64,000 nt of DNA from Nonomuraea pusilla (GCF_900109355.1 NZ_FOBF01000008.1:186001-250000), one strand, 5' to 3'; shown: positions 7,903 to 17,245, counted from the first letter of the stretch. Notes: a model not told the origin generated them from the sequence alone. A program made the numbers and translations.

Positions 7903-9039
7903 TCAGACGCCGCTGAAGACCCGGTTCACGTCGGAGGTGGCGAGCACGCCGTAGATCTCGCCGCCGCGCTCGACCAGGAGGTACTCCCCCGCGGGCGCCT
8001 GGCGCATCGCGTCGATGAGCGGCTCGCCCGACAGGTCGGCCTGCAGCACGGTGGACTCCTCCAGCGCCTTCGCCAGCGTGCCCACGGTCACCCACGGACG
8101 CCGGTGCTCGGGCGTGGCCTGGACGGCCGCCTCGTTGACGATCGCGACGGGCGCGCCCTCGTGGTCGACCACCACCAGCGCCCCCGCCCGCCGCTCGGCG
8201 GCCTGGCGCAGTGCCTCGGACAGCGGCGTCTCGGCCGTGACCGGGATCGCCCTGCGGGCCAGGGCCCGTGCGTTCACCTGCGGGATCCTCGCGCGGATGC
8301 GGGCCACCCGCAGCGACTGCGTGGCGCCCATCCAGATGAACGAGGCCAGCACCACAGGCCAGAGGAGGTCGGTGGGGTCGAACTGCCCGCCGTCCGTCAG
8401 CGCCATGGCGATGGGCCCGGCGACGAGGAGCACGGCCAGCACCCGGCCGCCCCACGCGGCCACGACCGTGCCGGAGCCGGGGTCGCGGGTCAGCCGCCAC
8501 ACGCCGGCGCGCAGCATCCTGCCGCCGTCGAGCGGCAGGCCCGGCAGCAGGTTGAACACGCCGACGATGAGGTTGGACACCCACAGCTGCCAGACCAGCA
8601 CCTCGGCGATGCCGCCGCCGTTGACGAAGTAGACGTCGCCGGCCAGGCCCAGCCCGGCCAGGCCCAGCGACAGCACGGGGCCCGCCGCGGCGACCATGAA
8701 CTCCTTGCCCGGCGTGGGCGGCTCCTTCTCGATCTCGGAGACGCCGCCGAGCAGGTAGAGCGTGATCCGGCGGACCGGCAGGCCGAACGACTTGGCCAGC
8801 ACGCTGTGGGCCAGCTCGTGCAGCAGCACCGACACGTACAGCAGCACCGCGAACAGGAACGCCATGGCGTAGGAGGCGAAGCCGTCGAGCTCGGGCAGCA
8901 TCTGGCGGAAGCGGGAGCCGAACATCATGGTGATGAAGGCGGCGATGATGAACCAGGTCCAGGAGACGTACACGGGGATGCCGAACGGTCTTCCCATCGG
9001 AAGACCGGAGAACTCCTGCCGGGGGCTCTGCTCGCTCAC
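7903..9039 (-). CDS. Site-2 protease family (M50) membrane metalloprotease with CBS pair
   Basis: These zinc proteases cut membrane-embedded substrates such as anti-sigma factors. The 378-residue protein has membrane segments from about residue 25, the zinc motif HELAH at 74-78, and the second signature LLPGLPLDGG, which supplies the third ligand. The C-terminal third (about 255-375) is a pair of CBS domains, which usually sense adenine nucleotides. GTG 9039 has AAGGAG 4 nt upstream, and TAGCAT about 40 nt further up is a plausible -10. It is divergent from the RecB-type nuclease gene. No anti-sigma gene adjoins it, so the substrate is unknown. Confidence 0.92.
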   Translation of the reverse strand: MSEQSPRQEFSGLPMGRPFGIPVYVSWTWFIIAAFITMMFGSRFRQMLPELDGFASYAMAFLFAVLLYVSVLLHELAHSVLAKSFGLPVRRITLYLLGGVSEIEKEPPTPGKEFMVAAAGPVLSLGLAGLGLAGDVYFVNGGGIAEVLVWQLWVSNLIVGVFNLLPGLPLDGGRMLRAGVWRLTRDPGSGTVVAAWGGRVLAVLLVAGPIAMALTDGGQFDPTDLLWPVVLASFIWMGATQSLRVARIRARIPQVNARALARRAIPVTAETPLSEALRQAAERRAGALVVVDHEGAPVAIVNEAAVQATPEHRRPWVTVGTLAKALEESTVLQADLSGEPLIDAMRQAPAGEYLLVERGGEIYGVLATSDVNRVFSGV

Positions 9040-9140
9040 CGCGCTCCTTGACGTCCACTCCGTGCCGTTGCTGCCTTGATGCTACGCGGCGGATGCCGTG
9101 ATCCCTTCGCCGCGCCGGTTATTCTGTCGGCCCGTTGACC

Positions 9141-9146
9141 TAGAGT
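9141..9146 (+). promoter_or_regulatory. -10 box of the RecB-like gene (leaderless)
   Basis: TAGAGT followed by a 7-nt spacer and ATG 9154. An upstream in-frame GTG at 9145 falls inside this box, which argues against that longer start. Confidence 0.55.
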
Positions 9147-9153
9147 GCGGTGC

Positions 9154-10014
9154 ATGACGTTGACCGAGCCGGTGATCATCGGAGCTCTCTCCCCGTCCCG
9201 GGCGGGCGACTTCATGACGTGCCCGCTGCTCTACCGCTTCCGCGTGATCGACCAGCTCCCGGAGAAGCCGTCGCCGGCCGCCGTGCGCGGCACGGTGGTC
9301 CACGCCGTGCTGGAGCGCCTGTACGACCTGCCCGCCCCCGGCCGTTCCGTGGAGGCGGCGCTGGAGCTGCTGGAGCCGCAGTGGCGCCGGCTGCTCGACG
9401 ACGACCCGCAGTACGCCGGGATGTTCGCCGACGAGGCCGAGCAGGCCGAGTGGCTGGCGCAGGCGCGGGCGATGCTGGAGCGCTACTTCACGCTGGAGGA
9501 CCCCACCCGGCTGGAGCCCGCAGAGCGCGAGCTGTACGTCGAGGCGGTGCTCGACAGCGGGCTGATGCTGCGCGGCTACGTCGACAGGCTCGACGTGGCG
9601 CCCACCGGCGACGTGCGGGTGGTCGACTACAAGACGGGCAGCGCCCCGGGGCCCGAGTTCGAGGCCAAGGCGCTGTTCCAGATGAAGTTCTACGCCCTCG
9701 TGCTGTGGCGGCTGCGCGGCACGGTGCCGCGGCTGCTGCAGCTCGTCTACCTCGGCGGCGGGGGCGAGGTGCTGCGCTACGCCCCCGACGAGGCCGACCT
9801 GCGGGCCACCGAGCGCAAGGTGACGGCGCTGTGGGCGGCGATCGAGCGGGCGCTGGAGTCGGGCGAGTGGCGGGCGCGCCGCAGCAGGCTGTGCGACTGG
9901 TGCGACCACCAGGCGCTGTGCCCCGAGTTCGGCGGCACGCCGCCGCCGGTGCCCGACCGGCAGCCGGGCGACACCGTGCGCAGCAACCGGCGGGCCGCCA
10001 CGGATGAGCTGTGA
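9154..10014 (+). CDS. RecB-family PD-(D/E)XK nuclease with Cys cluster
   Basis: This is a stand-alone RecB/Cas4-type nuclease of 286 residues. The nuclease core is visible as GYVDRLDV (Asp144), VVDYKTG (Asp158, Lys160) and QMKFYA. One early cysteine (Cys23) plus C-DW-C and a third cysteine (247, 250, 256) give the four-cysteine pattern that holds an Fe-S cluster in AddB and Cas4. No helicase domain is present. The gene is conserved beside the M50 protease and arc/trmI in other actinomycetes, as far as I recall. I start at ATG 9154 because of the leaderless -10 box, not at GTG 9145. It is not part of a CRISPR locus. Confidence 0.88.
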   Translation: MTLTEPVIIGALSPSRAGDFMTCPLLYRFRVIDQLPEKPSPAAVRGTVVHAVLERLYDLPAPGRSVEAALELLEPQWRRLLDDDPQYAGMFADEAEQAEWLAQARAMLERYFTLEDPTRLEPAERELYVEAVLDSGLMLRGYVDRLDVAPTGDVRVVDYKTGSAPGPEFEAKALFQMKFYALVLWRLRGTVPRLLQLVYLGGGGEVLRYAPDEADLRATERKVTALWAAIERALESGEWRARRSRLCDWCDHQALCPEFGGTPPPVPDRQPGDTVRSNRRAATDEL

Positions 10015-10063
10015 CCCGCCGCCCCGGGAGGAGCGGGGCGCGGCGCGTGCGGGGGCGGGGCGT

Positions 10064-10107
10064 CGGCACGCGTAGGGGCCGGGCACGGCACGTGTAGGGG
10101 CCGGGCG
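10064..10107. repeat. 22-bp tandem repeat, two copies
   Basis: Two nearly identical 22-bp units, CGGCACG(C/T)GTAGGGGCCGGGC(A/G), lie in the gap between the nuclease gene and the histidine kinase gene. Confidence 0.7.
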
Positions 10108-10212
10108 CGGCGGACGCCCCTTCGGCGGGCCAGGGACGAAGCCCTCGCATCGGGCGGCGCGGGCCGGCCGTAATCCTCCCGTGGGAGGAGTCGTGCCCGG
10201 TGGGGCGGGTCC

Positions 10213-10218
10213 TACAGT
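10213..10218 (+). promoter_or_regulatory. -10 box of the histidine kinase gene (leaderless)
   Basis: TACAGT followed by a 6-nt spacer and GTG 10225; no ribosome site is present. Confidence 0.55.
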
Positions 10219-10224
10219 GATGCC

Positions 10225-11397
10225 GTGCGCATCGACAGGACCACGCTCCACGACACGGTGTTCGCCGCCGTGCTGGCCGCGGCGTCGGTGGCGCTGTTCT
10301 TCCTGTACGGCCCCCAGCGGCTCGTGGCCGAGGGCCTGCCCACGGGCGGTGTGCGCGACCCCGACGCGCTGGGCGCCGCCCTGGTGGTGGCGGCGTGCGC
10401 GCCGGTGGCGGTGCGCAGGCGGCGTCCGCTCGCCGGGCTGTGCGCGGGCCTGGTGCCCGAGACGCTGCTCGCGGCCTTCGGCTACGGGGGCGGGGCGGCG
10501 GGCCTGGCCGGGTTCGTGCTGCTGTACTCCGTGGCGTCCTCCGGCGGTCTCGCCGCGGCGCTCGGCGGCCTGCTGGTCTCGCTGGTGACCTACGCGGCGG
10601 GCGCGGCGGCGACGCCGGTCAGGGCCGGCTGGAGCGAGCACGTGGTGGTGGTGATGGCGCTGGCCTCCGTGTGGGGGGTGGGCAGGAGCCTGCGGCTGCG
10701 GAGGGCGTACCTGGAGGAGCTGCGGGAGCGGGCGGGCCGGCTGGAGCGGGCGCGCGCGGCCGACACGCGGGCGGCGCGGGCCGAGGAGCGCTCGCGCATC
10801 GCCAGGGAGTTGCACGACGTCGTGGCCCACCACGTGAGCGTCATGACCGTGCAGGCCGCAGCGGCGCGCCGGGTGCTCGGCAAGGACCCCGAGCTGGCGC
10901 GCGAGGCGCTGTCGGCGATCGAGCACACCGGCCGCCTGGCGATGACGGAGATGCGCAACATCGTGGGCGTGCTGCGTACCGACGCCCGCGCCGAGCTGGG
11001 GCCGCAGCCGGGCGTGCGCGACCTGCCCGCGCTGCTGGAGCAGATGCGCGAGGCGGGGCTGCCCGCGCTGCTGCACGTCGAGGGCGAGCCGCGGCCCCTC
11101 CCGCCGGGCGTCGACCTGGCCGCCTACCGGCTGGTCCAGGAGGGGCTGACGAACAGCCTGCGGCACGCGGGGCCCGGCGCGACGGCGGTGGTGACGCTCA
11201 CGCACCGCCCCGGCGAGCTGGACGTACGGGTCGAGGACGACGGCACGGGCCAGGCGGCGCCGGCCGAGCGCACCGGCCACGGCCTGGTGGGGATTCGCGA
11301 GCGGGTGGCCCTCTATGGTGGAATCCTGAGCATCGGTCCGCGAACCGGGGGCGGTTTCGAGGTGCGGGCGAGGTTCCCGTTGAAGGACGGCCAATGA
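10225..11397 (+). CDS. Sensor histidine kinase, NarL/DesK type
   Basis: This is the kinase half of a two-component system. The 390 residues have about four to five N-terminal membrane segments (to about 155), a short coiled coil, a HisKA_3 dimerisation box RIARELHDVVAHH with His197 as the phosphoacceptor, and a HATPase_c domain (YRLVQEGLTNSLRHA, then VEDDGTG and GHGLVGIRERV). There is no large extracellular domain, so the signal is probably sensed in or at the membrane. The stop overlaps the response regulator start as ATGA, so the two are cotranslated. The stimulus and targets are not evident from neighbours. Confidence 0.93.
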   Translation: MRIDRTTLHDTVFAAVLAAASVALFFLYGPQRLVAEGLPTGGVRDPDALGAALVVAACAPVAVRRRRPLAGLCAGLVPETLLAAFGYGGGAAGLAGFVLLYSVASSGGLAAALGGLLVSLVTYAAGAAATPVRAGWSEHVVVVMALASVWGVGRSLRLRRAYLEELRERAGRLERARAADTRAARAEERSRIARELHDVVAHHVSVMTVQAAAARRVLGKDPELAREALSAIEHTGRLAMTEMRNIVGVLRTDARAELGPQPGVRDLPALLEQMREAGLPALLHVEGEPRPLPPGVDLAAYRLVQEGLTNSLRHAGPGATAVVTLTHRPGELDVRVEDDGTGQAAPAERTGHGLVGIRERVALYGGILSIGPRTGGGFEVRARFPLKDGQ

Positions 11398-12077
11398 CGA
11401 TCAGAGTGCTGCTGGTGGACGACCAGCCGCTGCTGCGTACCGGTTTCCGCCTGATCCTTGAGGCCGAGCCCGACATCACGGTGGTGGGCCAGGCGGGCGA
11501 CGGCAAGGGCGCCCAGGAGCAGACGCGGGCGCTGCTGCCCGACGTCGTGCTCATGGACATCCGCATGCCGGGCGTCGACGGCATCGAGGCGACCCGCAGG
11601 ATCGTGCGCGAGGCGGCGCCGTCGGCGCACGTGCCGAAGGTGCTGGTGCTGACGACGTTCGACCTGGACGAGTACATCGTGGAGGCGCTGCGTTCCGGCG
11701 CGTCCGGCTTCCTGCTGAAGGATGTGCCGCCCGACGAGCTGGTGCAGGCGATCCGGGTGGTGGCGGCGGGCGACGCGATCGTGGCGCCGAGCGTGACCAG
11801 GCGGCTGCTGGACAGGTTCGCCTCGCGGCTGCCGTCGGCGCACGAGCAGCCCGCCCCTGCCAGGCTCGACCGGCTCACCGAGCGGGAGCTGGAGGTGCTG
11901 CGGCTGATCGCGAAGGGGATGTCCAACGCGGAGATCGCGGCCAAGCTCGTGGTGAGCGAGACCACGGTGAAGACGCACGTCGGCAACGTGCTGACGAAGC
12001 TGGGGCTGCGCGACCGGGTGCAGGCGGTGGTGCTCGCGTACGAGACGGGGCTGATCACGCCGGGCGCGATGTCCTGA
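11394..12077 (+). CDS. LuxR/NarL-family response regulator
   Basis: This is the partner of the preceding kinase. The 227-residue protein has a receiver domain (acidic pocket Asp9/Asp10, phosphoacceptor Asp55, Lys109) and a LuxR-type helix-turn-helix (LTERELEVLRLIAKGMSNAEIA...TVKTHV) at the C-terminus. All receiver residues are present, so normal phospho-regulation is expected. The gene starts inside the kinase stop codon (ATGA). Transcription probably ends at the hairpin at 12196-12228, before the convergent transporter operon. Confidence 0.95.
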   Translation: MTIRVLLVDDQPLLRTGFRLILEAEPDITVVGQAGDGKGAQEQTRALLPDVVLMDIRMPGVDGIEATRRIVREAAPSAHVPKVLVLTTFDLDEYIVEALRSGASGFLLKDVPPDELVQAIRVVAAGDAIVAPSVTRRLLDRFASRLPSAHEQPAPARLDRLTERELEVLRLIAKGMSNAEIAAKLVVSETTVKTHVGNVLTKLGLRDRVQAVVLAYETGLITPGAMS

Positions 12078-12098
12078 CCTCCCCGCCCCGGCGGGCCC

Positions 12099-12193
12099 GG
12101 CGCGGGCCTGGGGCGCGGGGCCGGGGCAGTACCCGGCGCGGGCCTGGGGCGCGGGGCCGGGGCGGTGCGCGGCGCGGGCCTGGGGTGGTGCGC
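12099..12193. repeat. 36-bp tandem repeat, about 2.6 copies
   Basis: Units start at 12099 and 12135 with a truncated third copy at 12171. Each begins GGCGCGGGCCTGGGG. The array fills most of the gap after the response regulator gene. Confidence 0.75.
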
Positions 12194-12195
12194 GG

Positions 12196-12228
12196 CGCGC
12201 CCCCTCCCGGTGGGCGGAAGGGGGCGCG
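12196..12228. terminator. Bidirectional hairpin between convergent operons
   Basis: A perfect 10-bp stem (CGCGCCCCCT/AGGGGGCGCG) with a 13-nt loop lies between the response regulator stop and the last gene of the ABC operon. Confidence 0.7.
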
Positions 12229-12241
12229 GGCGGAGCGTGGG

Positions 12242-13285
12242 TCAGGAGGCCGCGGCGGGCTCCTGCGCGGGGCCGCTGCCGACGCCCACGGCGTTCTCCG
12301 GGAAGTGGCAGGCCACCTGGTGGCCGCTCGCCATCTCCTGCAGCGGCGGCTCGACCGTCTTGCAGATCTCCTGCGCCTTCCAGCAGCGGGTGTGGAAGCG
12401 GCAGGCGGGCGGCGGGTTGAGCGGGCTGGGCACGTCGCCGGTCAGGCGGATGCGCTCGCGCTCCTTGCGCGCCTTCGGGTCGGGCACCGGCACGGCCGAC
12501 ATCAGCGCGTTGGTGTACGGGTGCATGGGCGAGCCGTACAGGCGATGGCGGTCGGCGATCTCGACGATCTTGCCGAGGTACATGACCGCGACCCGGTCGC
12601 TGATGTGGCGCACCACCGACAGGTCGTGGGCGATGACCACGTATGTCAGGTCGAGCTCGTTCTGCAGGTCCTCCAGGAGGTTGACGACCTGCGCCTGGAT
12701 CGACACGTCCAGGGCGGAGACCGGCTCGTCGGCGATGATGAGCTTCGGCTTGAGCGCGAGCGTGCGGGCGATGCCGATGCGCTGCCGCTGGCCGCCCGAG
12801 AACTCGTGCGGGTAGCGGTTGTAGTGCTCGGGGTTGAGCCCGACCAGGGCGAGGAGGTCCTGGACGGCCTTCTTGACGCCGTTCTCGGTCTGGACGCCCT
12901 GGATGTGGAACGGCGCGCCGACGATGGTGCCGACGGTGTGGCGCGGGTTGAGCGACGAGTACGGGTCCTGGAAGATCATCTGCATGTCGCGGCGGAGCGG
13001 CCTGAGCCTGCCCTGCCCGAGGTGCGTGATGTCCTCGCCCTCGAAGACCACCTTGCCGCCGGTGGGCTCCAGCAGGCGCGTGACCAGGCGGCCGGTCGTG
13101 GACTTGCCGCAGCCGGACTCCCCCACCAGGCCCAGGGTCTCGCCCTTGAAGACGTCGAAGCTGATGCCGTCGACGGCCTTGACCGCGCCGACCTGCCGCT
13201 TGAGCAGGCCCTTGGTGACGGGGAAGTGCTTCTCCAGGTCCTGTACGGAAAGCAGCGGCTCGGCGCCGCCCTTCGGCTCGCTCAC
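12242..13285 (-). CDS. Peptide ABC transporter ATPase, OppF/DppF type
   Basis: This is one of two cytoplasmic ATPases powering the oligopeptide importer. The 347 residues carry Walker A GESGCGKST at 55-63, signature FSGGQRQRIGIAR, Walker B LIIADEPVSALD, and the C-terminal oligopeptide-transporter extension with CRFHTRCWKAQEIC, whose cysteines may hold an Fe-S cluster as in other Opp/Dpp ATPases. GTG 13285 overlaps the stop of the OppD-type gene (GTGA). It is the last gene of the operon. An open frame continues upstream to 13615, but the family start and the overlap favour 13285. Confidence 0.95.
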   Translation of the reverse strand: MSEPKGGAEPLLSVQDLEKHFPVTKGLLKRQVGAVKAVDGISFDVFKGETLGLVGESGCGKSTTGRLVTRLLEPTGGKVVFEGEDITHLGQGRLRPLRRDMQMIFQDPYSSLNPRHTVGTIVGAPFHIQGVQTENGVKKAVQDLLALVGLNPEHYNRYPHEFSGGQRQRIGIARTLALKPKLIIADEPVSALDVSIQAQVVNLLEDLQNELDLTYVVIAHDLSVVRHISDRVAVMYLGKIVEIADRHRLYGSPMHPYTNALMSAVPVPDPKARKERERIRLTGDVPSPLNPPPACRFHTRCWKAQEICKTVEPPLQEMASGHQVACHFPENAVGVGSGPAQEPAAAS

Positions 13286-14310
13286 TGGGTCTCCAGCATT
13301 GGCTTGATCTCGTTCTCCCACAGCGTGCGCCGCTCCTCCTGGTCCATGTGGCAGCGCACCAGGTGCCCGCCCGAGGTCTCGGCCAGGGCGGGGACCTCGG
13401 TGGTGGCCTTGCCCTTGGTGCGTTCTGCGTACGGGCAGCGGGGGTGGAAGGCGCAGCCGGGCGGCACGTTGATCAGGGACGGCGGCGAGCCCTTGATCGG
13501 CATGAGCCGCTCGGTGGGCTCGCGGTCGAGGCGGGGCATCGACCCCAGCAAACCCCACGTGTAGGGGTGCTCGGGACGGTAGAAGATGTCCTCGGCGGTG
13601 CCGTACTCGATGCACTTGCCGGCGTACATGACGAGGATGTCGTCGGACAGCTCGGCCACGACGCCGAGGTCGTGCGTGATGATGATCAGGGCGGAGTTGA
13701 ACTCCCGCTGGAGGTCGACCATGAGGTCGAGGATCTGCGCCTGTACCGTCACGTCGAGCGCGGTGGTGGGCTCGTCGGCGATGAGCAGCTCGGGGTCGCA
13801 GGAGAGCGCCATGGCGATCATCGCGCGCTGCCGCATGCCGCCGGAGAACTCGTGCGGGTAGGAGTCGACCCGCCGCTGCGGCTCGGGGATGCCGACCCGG
13901 CCCAGCATGTCGATGGCGTGCTTCTTGGCCACCGCCTTGGTGACCTTGTTGTGGATGCGGTACGCCTCGATGATCTGGTCGCCGACGGTGTAGAACGGGT
14001 GCATCGCCGACAGCGGATCCTGGAAGATCATCGCCATCTTCTTGCCGCGCAGCCCGCGCACGTGCTCCTGCGAGGCGCCGACGAGCTCCTCGCCGTCGAG
14101 CCAGATCTCGCCGGAGATGTTGGCGCCCTTGCCCTTGTGCAGGCCGAGGATGCCGAGGCTGGTGACGGACTTGCCGGAGCCCGACTCGCCCACGATGCCG
14201 AGCGTCTTGCCGCGTTCGAGGCTGAACGTCAGCCCGTCCACCGACCTGACGAGGCCGTCGTCCGTCGAGAAGTGGATCTTCAGATCCTTGACGTCGAGGA
14301 ACGGGGTCAC
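13282..14310 (-). CDS. Peptide ABC transporter ATPase, OppD/DppD type
   Basis: This is the second ATPase of the importer, 342 residues. It has Walker A GESGSGKS at 41-48, signature FSGGMRQRAMIAMAL, Walker B LLIADEPTTALD, the switch histidine (IITHDLG), and the C-terminal GCAFHPRCPYAE extension typical of OppD/DppD. GTG 14310 overlaps the permease stop. Pairing with the following OppF-type ATPase gives the usual ATPase heterodimer. Confidence 0.95.
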   Translation of the reverse strand: MTPFLDVKDLKIHFSTDDGLVRSVDGLTFSLERGKTLGIVGESGSGKSVTSLGILGLHKGKGANISGEIWLDGEELVGASQEHVRGLRGKKMAMIFQDPLSAMHPFYTVGDQIIEAYRIHNKVTKAVAKKHAIDMLGRVGIPEPQRRVDSYPHEFSGGMRQRAMIAMALSCDPELLIADEPTTALDVTVQAQILDLMVDLQREFNSALIIITHDLGVVAELSDDILVMYAGKCIEYGTAEDIFYRPEHPYTWGLLGSMPRLDREPTERLMPIKGSPPSLINVPPGCAFHPRCPYAERTKGKATTEVPALAETSGGHLVRCHMDQEERRTLWENEIKPMLETQ

Positions 14311-15320
14311 GACAGCCTCACCCTCGGGTCGACGACCGCGTACAGCATGTCCACGATCAGGTTGGCCACGATGATGAACGTCGCCGCGAGCAGGGTGACG
14401 CCCATCACCTGGGGAAGGTCGTTGTTGCCGATGGCGTCGACCGCGTACTTGCCGATGCCGGGCAGCGAGAACGTGCTCTCCGTCAGGACGGCGCCGCCGA
14501 GCAGCAGGCCGAGGTCGAGGCCGAACATGGTGAGCACGGGCGTGAGCGTGGCGCGCAGGCCGTGCTTGAGCACCACCACCCGTTCGGGCAGGCCCTTGGC
14601 CCTGGCGGTGCGGATGTAGTCCTCCGACATGGTCTCCAGCATGCCCGCCCGGGTGAGCCGGGCGTAACCGGCGGCGTACAGGAAGGCCAGCGTCACCCAG
14701 GGCAGGATCAGGTTGTTGGCCCAGGTGAGAGGGTCCTCGGTGAACGGCACCCAGTCGGCCACGTCGCCGACCAGGCCGAGCTGGTCGCGGAAGATGGCCA
14801 GGGAGACGATGCCGGTGAAGAAGATGGGCAGCGACACGCCGGCCAGGGCGACGCCCATGGACAGGCGGTCGAAGAAGCTGCCGCGCCTGAGCGCGGAGAC
14901 CACGCCGGTCGCCACGCCGAAGACGAGCCACACGACGGCGGCGCCGAGCGCCAGCGACAGGGTGATCGGCAGCCGGTTGAGCAGGTCGGGCAGCACCGGG
15001 TTCTGCGTGACGTACGAGTAGCCCAGGCAGGGCGCCGGGCAGTGCTCGACGCCGGGGCCGTAGTTGCGCTCGACGCCGACGAAGATGCCCTTCACGAAGC
15101 GCCCGTACTGCACGATGATCGGGTCGTTGAACCCCAGCCGGATGGCCGTGTCGTGGATGATCTCGGCGTTGGCCGCCTTGCCCACGTAGCGGGAGGCGAG
15201 GTCGTCAGCAGACATCCCAGCGAGCCGAGGCACGAGGAAGAAGATGGCGAACGTCGCGATGCTCACCACGAAGAGCAGCATGACGGCCGCTATCAACCGT
15301 CTGAGAATGTATGTGAACAC
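14307..15320 (-). CDS. Peptide ABC transporter permease, OppB/DppB type
   Basis: This is an inner-membrane permease of the importer, 337 residues. It begins MFTYILRRLIAAVMLLF and has six membrane spans and the EAA loop that contacts the ATPases (YIRTARAKGLPERVVVLKHGLR). A periplasm-facing loop after TM1 contains a CPAPC pair. An in-frame TTG at 15365 would add 15 residues unlike the family; I chose GTG 15320, preceded by CGAGATCA. It is separated from the substrate-binding protein gene by 96 bp with a strong hairpin, which could lower permease expression relative to the binding protein. Confidence 0.92.
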   Translation of the reverse strand: MFTYILRRLIAAVMLLFVVSIATFAIFFLVPRLAGMSADDLASRYVGKAANAEIIHDTAIRLGFNDPIIVQYGRFVKGIFVGVERNYGPGVEHCPAPCLGYSYVTQNPVLPDLLNRLPITLSLALGAAVVWLVFGVATGVVSALRRGSFFDRLSMGVALAGVSLPIFFTGIVSLAIFRDQLGLVGDVADWVPFTEDPLTWANNLILPWVTLAFLYAAGYARLTRAGMLETMSEDYIRTARAKGLPERVVVLKHGLRATLTPVLTMFGLDLGLLLGGAVLTESTFSLPGIGKYAVDAIGNNDLPQVMGVTLLAATFIIVANLIVDMLYAVVDPRVRLS

Positions 15321-15333
15321 TGATCTCGGCCAC

Positions 15334-15362
15334 GGCGGCCGGGCCTTGTGGACCCGGCCGCC
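15334..15362 (-). promoter_or_regulatory. Intercistronic hairpin between binding-protein and permease genes
   Basis: A perfect 10-bp stem GGCGGCCGGG/CCCGGCCGCC with a 9-nt loop lies just ahead of the permease start. Such hairpins usually give partial termination or protect the upstream message. Confidence 0.6.
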
Positions 15363-15416
15363 CAAGCCTTCACCTGCTTTCGACGGACGTTCCGGCGGGA
15401 CTCCCCGTCCGGGGTG

Positions 15417-17186
15417 CTACTGGGTGCTCAGCGTGAGGTACTCGTACATGCCCCAGTTCTGGCTGACGAAGACGTTCTTCAGGTGCGGCGGCCGGTAGAA
15501 CAGGCCGTGGGCCCACACGTACGGCAGGATGAACGCGGAGTCCATGACCTGCTTGTCGACCTCGGCCCAGATCTGGCTGCGCTTGGTGGCGTCCGTCTCG
15601 GCGGCCGCCTGGTCGATGAGCGCGTCGATCTTCGGGTCCTTCACGGTGAGGTTCGTGTTACCGGAGGGACGGATGACCCGGCTGTCGACGATCTGCTGGA
15701 AGAAGCCGAAGCCCTCGGGGTAGTCGGCGCCCCAGCCGTAGACCATGAGGCCGAGGTTGTTCTTCTTGGCGAAGTCGGGCTTACCGGCATACAGCCTGAA
15801 GTAGTCGCCCTGCGGGTAGCCCTTGAGCTCCAGCTTGATGCCCACGCGGGCGAGCGACTGCTGCAGCGCCTCGGCGGTCTGCTTCTCGGCGGCGCGCTCG
15901 TTGCGGAAGGAGATGGTGGTGCTGAAGCCGTTCGGCTGGCCGCAGGCCGCCAGCTCCTCCTTGGCCTTGGCCAGGTCGCCGGTCGGGTTGGCCTCGACGC
16001 CGTACGGGTCGATCTTCTGGTAGCCCGTCATCTTCGGCGGCATGAGGCTGAGGGCGATGTCGCCACCGGCGTCGGGGCCGCCGTAGGCGCCCTGGATGGC
16101 CGAGCGGTCGGTCGCGTACATGACCGCCTTGCGGCAGTGGATGTTGTCGAACGGCGGGACGTCACCGTTGATGTTGGTGAACCAGGTCCGGTCGATCAGC
16201 GCGGAGTCGGCGTACTGCTTGACCTTGGGGTCGGTCAGCACGGTCTTGCGGGCGTTGGCGCCGACGCCGGTGCTGTTGACCTTGATGTCGATCTTGCCGG
16301 AGAGGAGGCGCTGGTCGAGGTCGTCCTCGTTCTGGCCGAGCAGCACCTCGACGGAGTCGTTGAGCTGCTTGCGGTTCGGGTCGGTCGCCGCGTCCCAGTT
16401 CGGGTTCTTCACCAGCTCGATGCGCTTGGTGAGCTCGTGCGCCTTGAACATGTAGGGGCCGGTCGAGACCGGGTGCTCCTTGTACTTGGAGCCGGTGTCC
16501 TTCGCCTCGGGGACGGGGGCCGTCTGCGGGAGCATGGCGAAGTAGTCGAAACCGCCGTACGGCTTCTTCAGGTGGAAGACGATCGTCCGGTCGTCGGGCG
16601 TCTCGATGCCCTTCCAGTCGTCGAGCTTGCCCTTCATCTTGTACGGGCCGGTGTAGTCGCCGAGGTCCAGCCAGTCGTTGAAGTAGGTCGGGCCGCTGGG
16701 CAGGATGTCCTTGTCCAGGGAGCGGGCCACGGCGTACTTCACGTCCTTGGACGTGACGGGGGTGCCGTCCTCGAACTTCACGCCCTCACGCAGCTTGTAC
16801 GTCCACGTCTTGCCGCCGTCGCTGGGCGTGCCCAGGCCCTCGGCGAGGTCGCCGACGAGCTGCAGGCCCTCCTCGCCGGGCACCGGCTTGAACATGGTGA
16901 GCGCGCGCGTGTACAGGCGGGCGAAGTTCCAGGCGTAGCCGTAGTACATGTCGCCCGGGTCCACCGAGTCGAAGTCGCCCGGCATGCCCATCCGCAGCGT
17001 GCCGCCGGTCTTCGTCGACGGGTTGACCACCTGCGTCACCGCGGCGTTGTACTGGCTGGCGGGCGCCTCGTCCTTGCCGCCGCCCGTGGAGCCCTTCGAG
17101 CCACCGCCGCCGCCACCGCACGCGGACACGACCAGGGCGAGAGCGGCGGTCATCGCGACCGCCGACGCCGTTGATCTGATCTTCAT
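15417..17186 (-). CDS. Peptide ABC transporter substrate-binding lipoprotein
   Basis: This is the extracellular receptor of the importer (SBP family 5), 589 residues. The signal peptide ends in a lipobox, VVSAC, with Cys23 as the lipidated residue, then a glycine/serine linker. The mature part shows family features such as GGTLRMGMPGDFDSVDP, the WTYKLREGVKFEDG block and a C-terminal lobe rich in aromatics. It lies between the OppC- and OppB-type permease genes. It probably binds di- or oligopeptides; nickel or other ligands cannot be excluded. Confidence 0.94.
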   Translation of the reverse strand: MKIRSTASAVAMTAALALVVSACGGGGGGSKGSTGGGKDEAPASQYNAAVTQVVNPSTKTGGTLRMGMPGDFDSVDPGDMYYGYAWNFARLYTRALTMFKPVPGEEGLQLVGDLAEGLGTPSDGGKTWTYKLREGVKFEDGTPVTSKDVKYAVARSLDKDILPSGPTYFNDWLDLGDYTGPYKMKGKLDDWKGIETPDDRTIVFHLKKPYGGFDYFAMLPQTAPVPEAKDTGSKYKEHPVSTGPYMFKAHELTKRIELVKNPNWDAATDPNRKQLNDSVEVLLGQNEDDLDQRLLSGKIDIKVNSTGVGANARKTVLTDPKVKQYADSALIDRTWFTNINGDVPPFDNIHCRKAVMYATDRSAIQGAYGGPDAGGDIALSLMPPKMTGYQKIDPYGVEANPTGDLAKAKEELAACGQPNGFSTTISFRNERAAEKQTAEALQQSLARVGIKLELKGYPQGDYFRLYAGKPDFAKKNNLGLMVYGWGADYPEGFGFFQQIVDSRVIRPSGNTNLTVKDPKIDALIDQAAAETDATKRSQIWAEVDKQVMDSAFILPYVWAHGLFYRPPHLKNVFVSQNWGMYEYLTLSTQ

Positions 17187-17245
17187 GGACCTGACACACC
17201 CCTTGATCTAGGAGTTCGTAGAACTTGCGGAAAACTCACGAGGGC

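Noticed and set aside
9154..10014. Cas4
   Set aside because: Fold and cysteines are similar, but there is no cas gene or array nearby and the neighbourhood is the conserved arc/M50 region.
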